The position numbers and the translations under genes were made by a program. The notes under the pieces are model-generated. The model searched no databases and was not told where the DNA came from. It worked only from the letters and a program-made list of their open reading frames with translations. Shown one piece after another: positions 63,893-64,000 of a stretch of 64,000 nt of DNA. Position 1 is the first letter of the stretch, and the number at the start of each line of letters is the position of its first letter. Source of the stretch: Lewinella sp. JB7 (GTDB lineage: Bacteria > Bacteroidota > Bacteroidia > Chitinophagales > Saprospiraceae); assembly GCF_024297185.1 (NCBI RefSeq), contig NZ_JANCTD010000002.1:1-64000 (forward strand), read 5' to 3'.

Positions 63893-64000
63893 CCGGCGGA
63901 TGCCTCCAGCCGCCGCCTTAAATTAGCGATGGTTCGGGCCGGGCCGCCGGTCATCACTTCCTTACGCAGCCAGGACGGGAGACCCGTTCCGGCATCGGTG
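63889..64000 (-). CDS. 3' end of an unrecognised gene (partial)
   Basis: On the - strand the frame from the window edge is open for 36 codons to a TAG at 63889-63891 and encodes a tail with GLPSWLRKEVMTGGPARTI and a basic end NLRRRLEASAG. No family is recognised from so short a tail. Its stop overlaps the convergent pabC stop by two bases. Confidence 0.55.
   Translation of the reverse strand, partial: TDAGTGLPSWLRKEVMTGGPARTIANLRRRLEASAG

Overview
The window comes from a GC-rich member of the Bacteroidota. The evidence is a PorT/SprT-type type IX secretion (T9SS) protein directly after menG/ubiE, a GldG gliding-type protein, a large secreted protein with a T9SS C-terminal sorting domain, many lipoproteins and SUMF1/TPR proteins, and promoters matching the Bacteroidota -7 box TAnnTTTG. 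The high GC with this gene set would fit a Lewinella/Saprospiria-like lineage, but that placement is inference. No rRNA, tRNA, CRISPR array, prophage or intact insertion sequence was recognised. Most of the window is ordinary chromosomal core and accessory sequence in short operons.

Layout. 1-352: a possible 3' remnant of a transposase, then a non-coding degenerate 8-bp tandem repeat. 353-4260 (-): DnaQ-like exonuclease, CNMP/CBS/nucleotidyltransferase protein, MacB-type permease. 4425-6667 (+): lipA and a vitamin K-dependent gamma-carboxylase homologue. 6657-9184 (-): cysM, a helix-hairpin-helix protein and a DUF1761 membrane protein. 9292-10956 (+): recN. 10961-12738 (-): two methyltransferases closely resembling plant VTE4 and VTE3. 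12893-19614 (+): ppk1, acyl-carrier-protein phosphodiesterase-like protein, HSDR_N protein, fused peptide ABC ATPase, a secreted protein, geranylgeranyl-reductase-family flavoprotein and ferredoxin. 19559-24688 (-): threonine aldolase, AlaDH/saccharopine-dehydrogenase-like enzyme, PAP2 phosphatase, LptF/G permease, small membrane protein. 24941-26999 (+): lysA and a MOSC protein. 26992-35140 (-): TPR lipoprotein, two tandem DUF4331 proteins, then a cutC / glycosylasparaginase / agmatine deiminase operon. 35182-35967 (+): SUMF1-type lipoprotein. 36370-38679 (-): pbpC. 38740-39999 (+): DNA-modification/repair radical SAM protein. 40089-44148 (-): TPR protein and gyrA. 44313-45745 (+): menG and porT. 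45749-53017 (-): tpiA, bioB, and an operon gldG / DUF4340 / S1-P1-like hydrolase / GT22-like glycosyltransferase. 53049-56168 (+): alpha/beta hydrolase, vanadium-haloperoxidase-like lipoprotein, small membrane protein, dgkA. 56174-58039 (-): ChaN-like protein and SDR. 58091-63892 (+): WbqC, dynamin-like GTPase, RluE-type pseudouridine synthase, PspC, TIM-barrel isomerase, pabB and pabC. 63889-64000 (-): the 3' end of an unrecognised gene.

The most interesting themes are: (i) a VTE3-VTE4-like methyltransferase operon about 5 kb from a geranylgeranyl-reductase-family flavoprotein translationally coupled to a ferredoxin, which together suggest tocopherol- or plastoquinol-type prenylquinol chemistry beside the ordinary menaquinone gene menG; (ii) a gamma-carboxylase homologue that keeps the family's key Lys and His motifs; (iii) the 8-bp tandem repeat at the window start; (iv) paired DUF4331 secreted proteins of which only one carries a T9SS tag; (v) a DNA-modification radical SAM protein without its usual partner gene.
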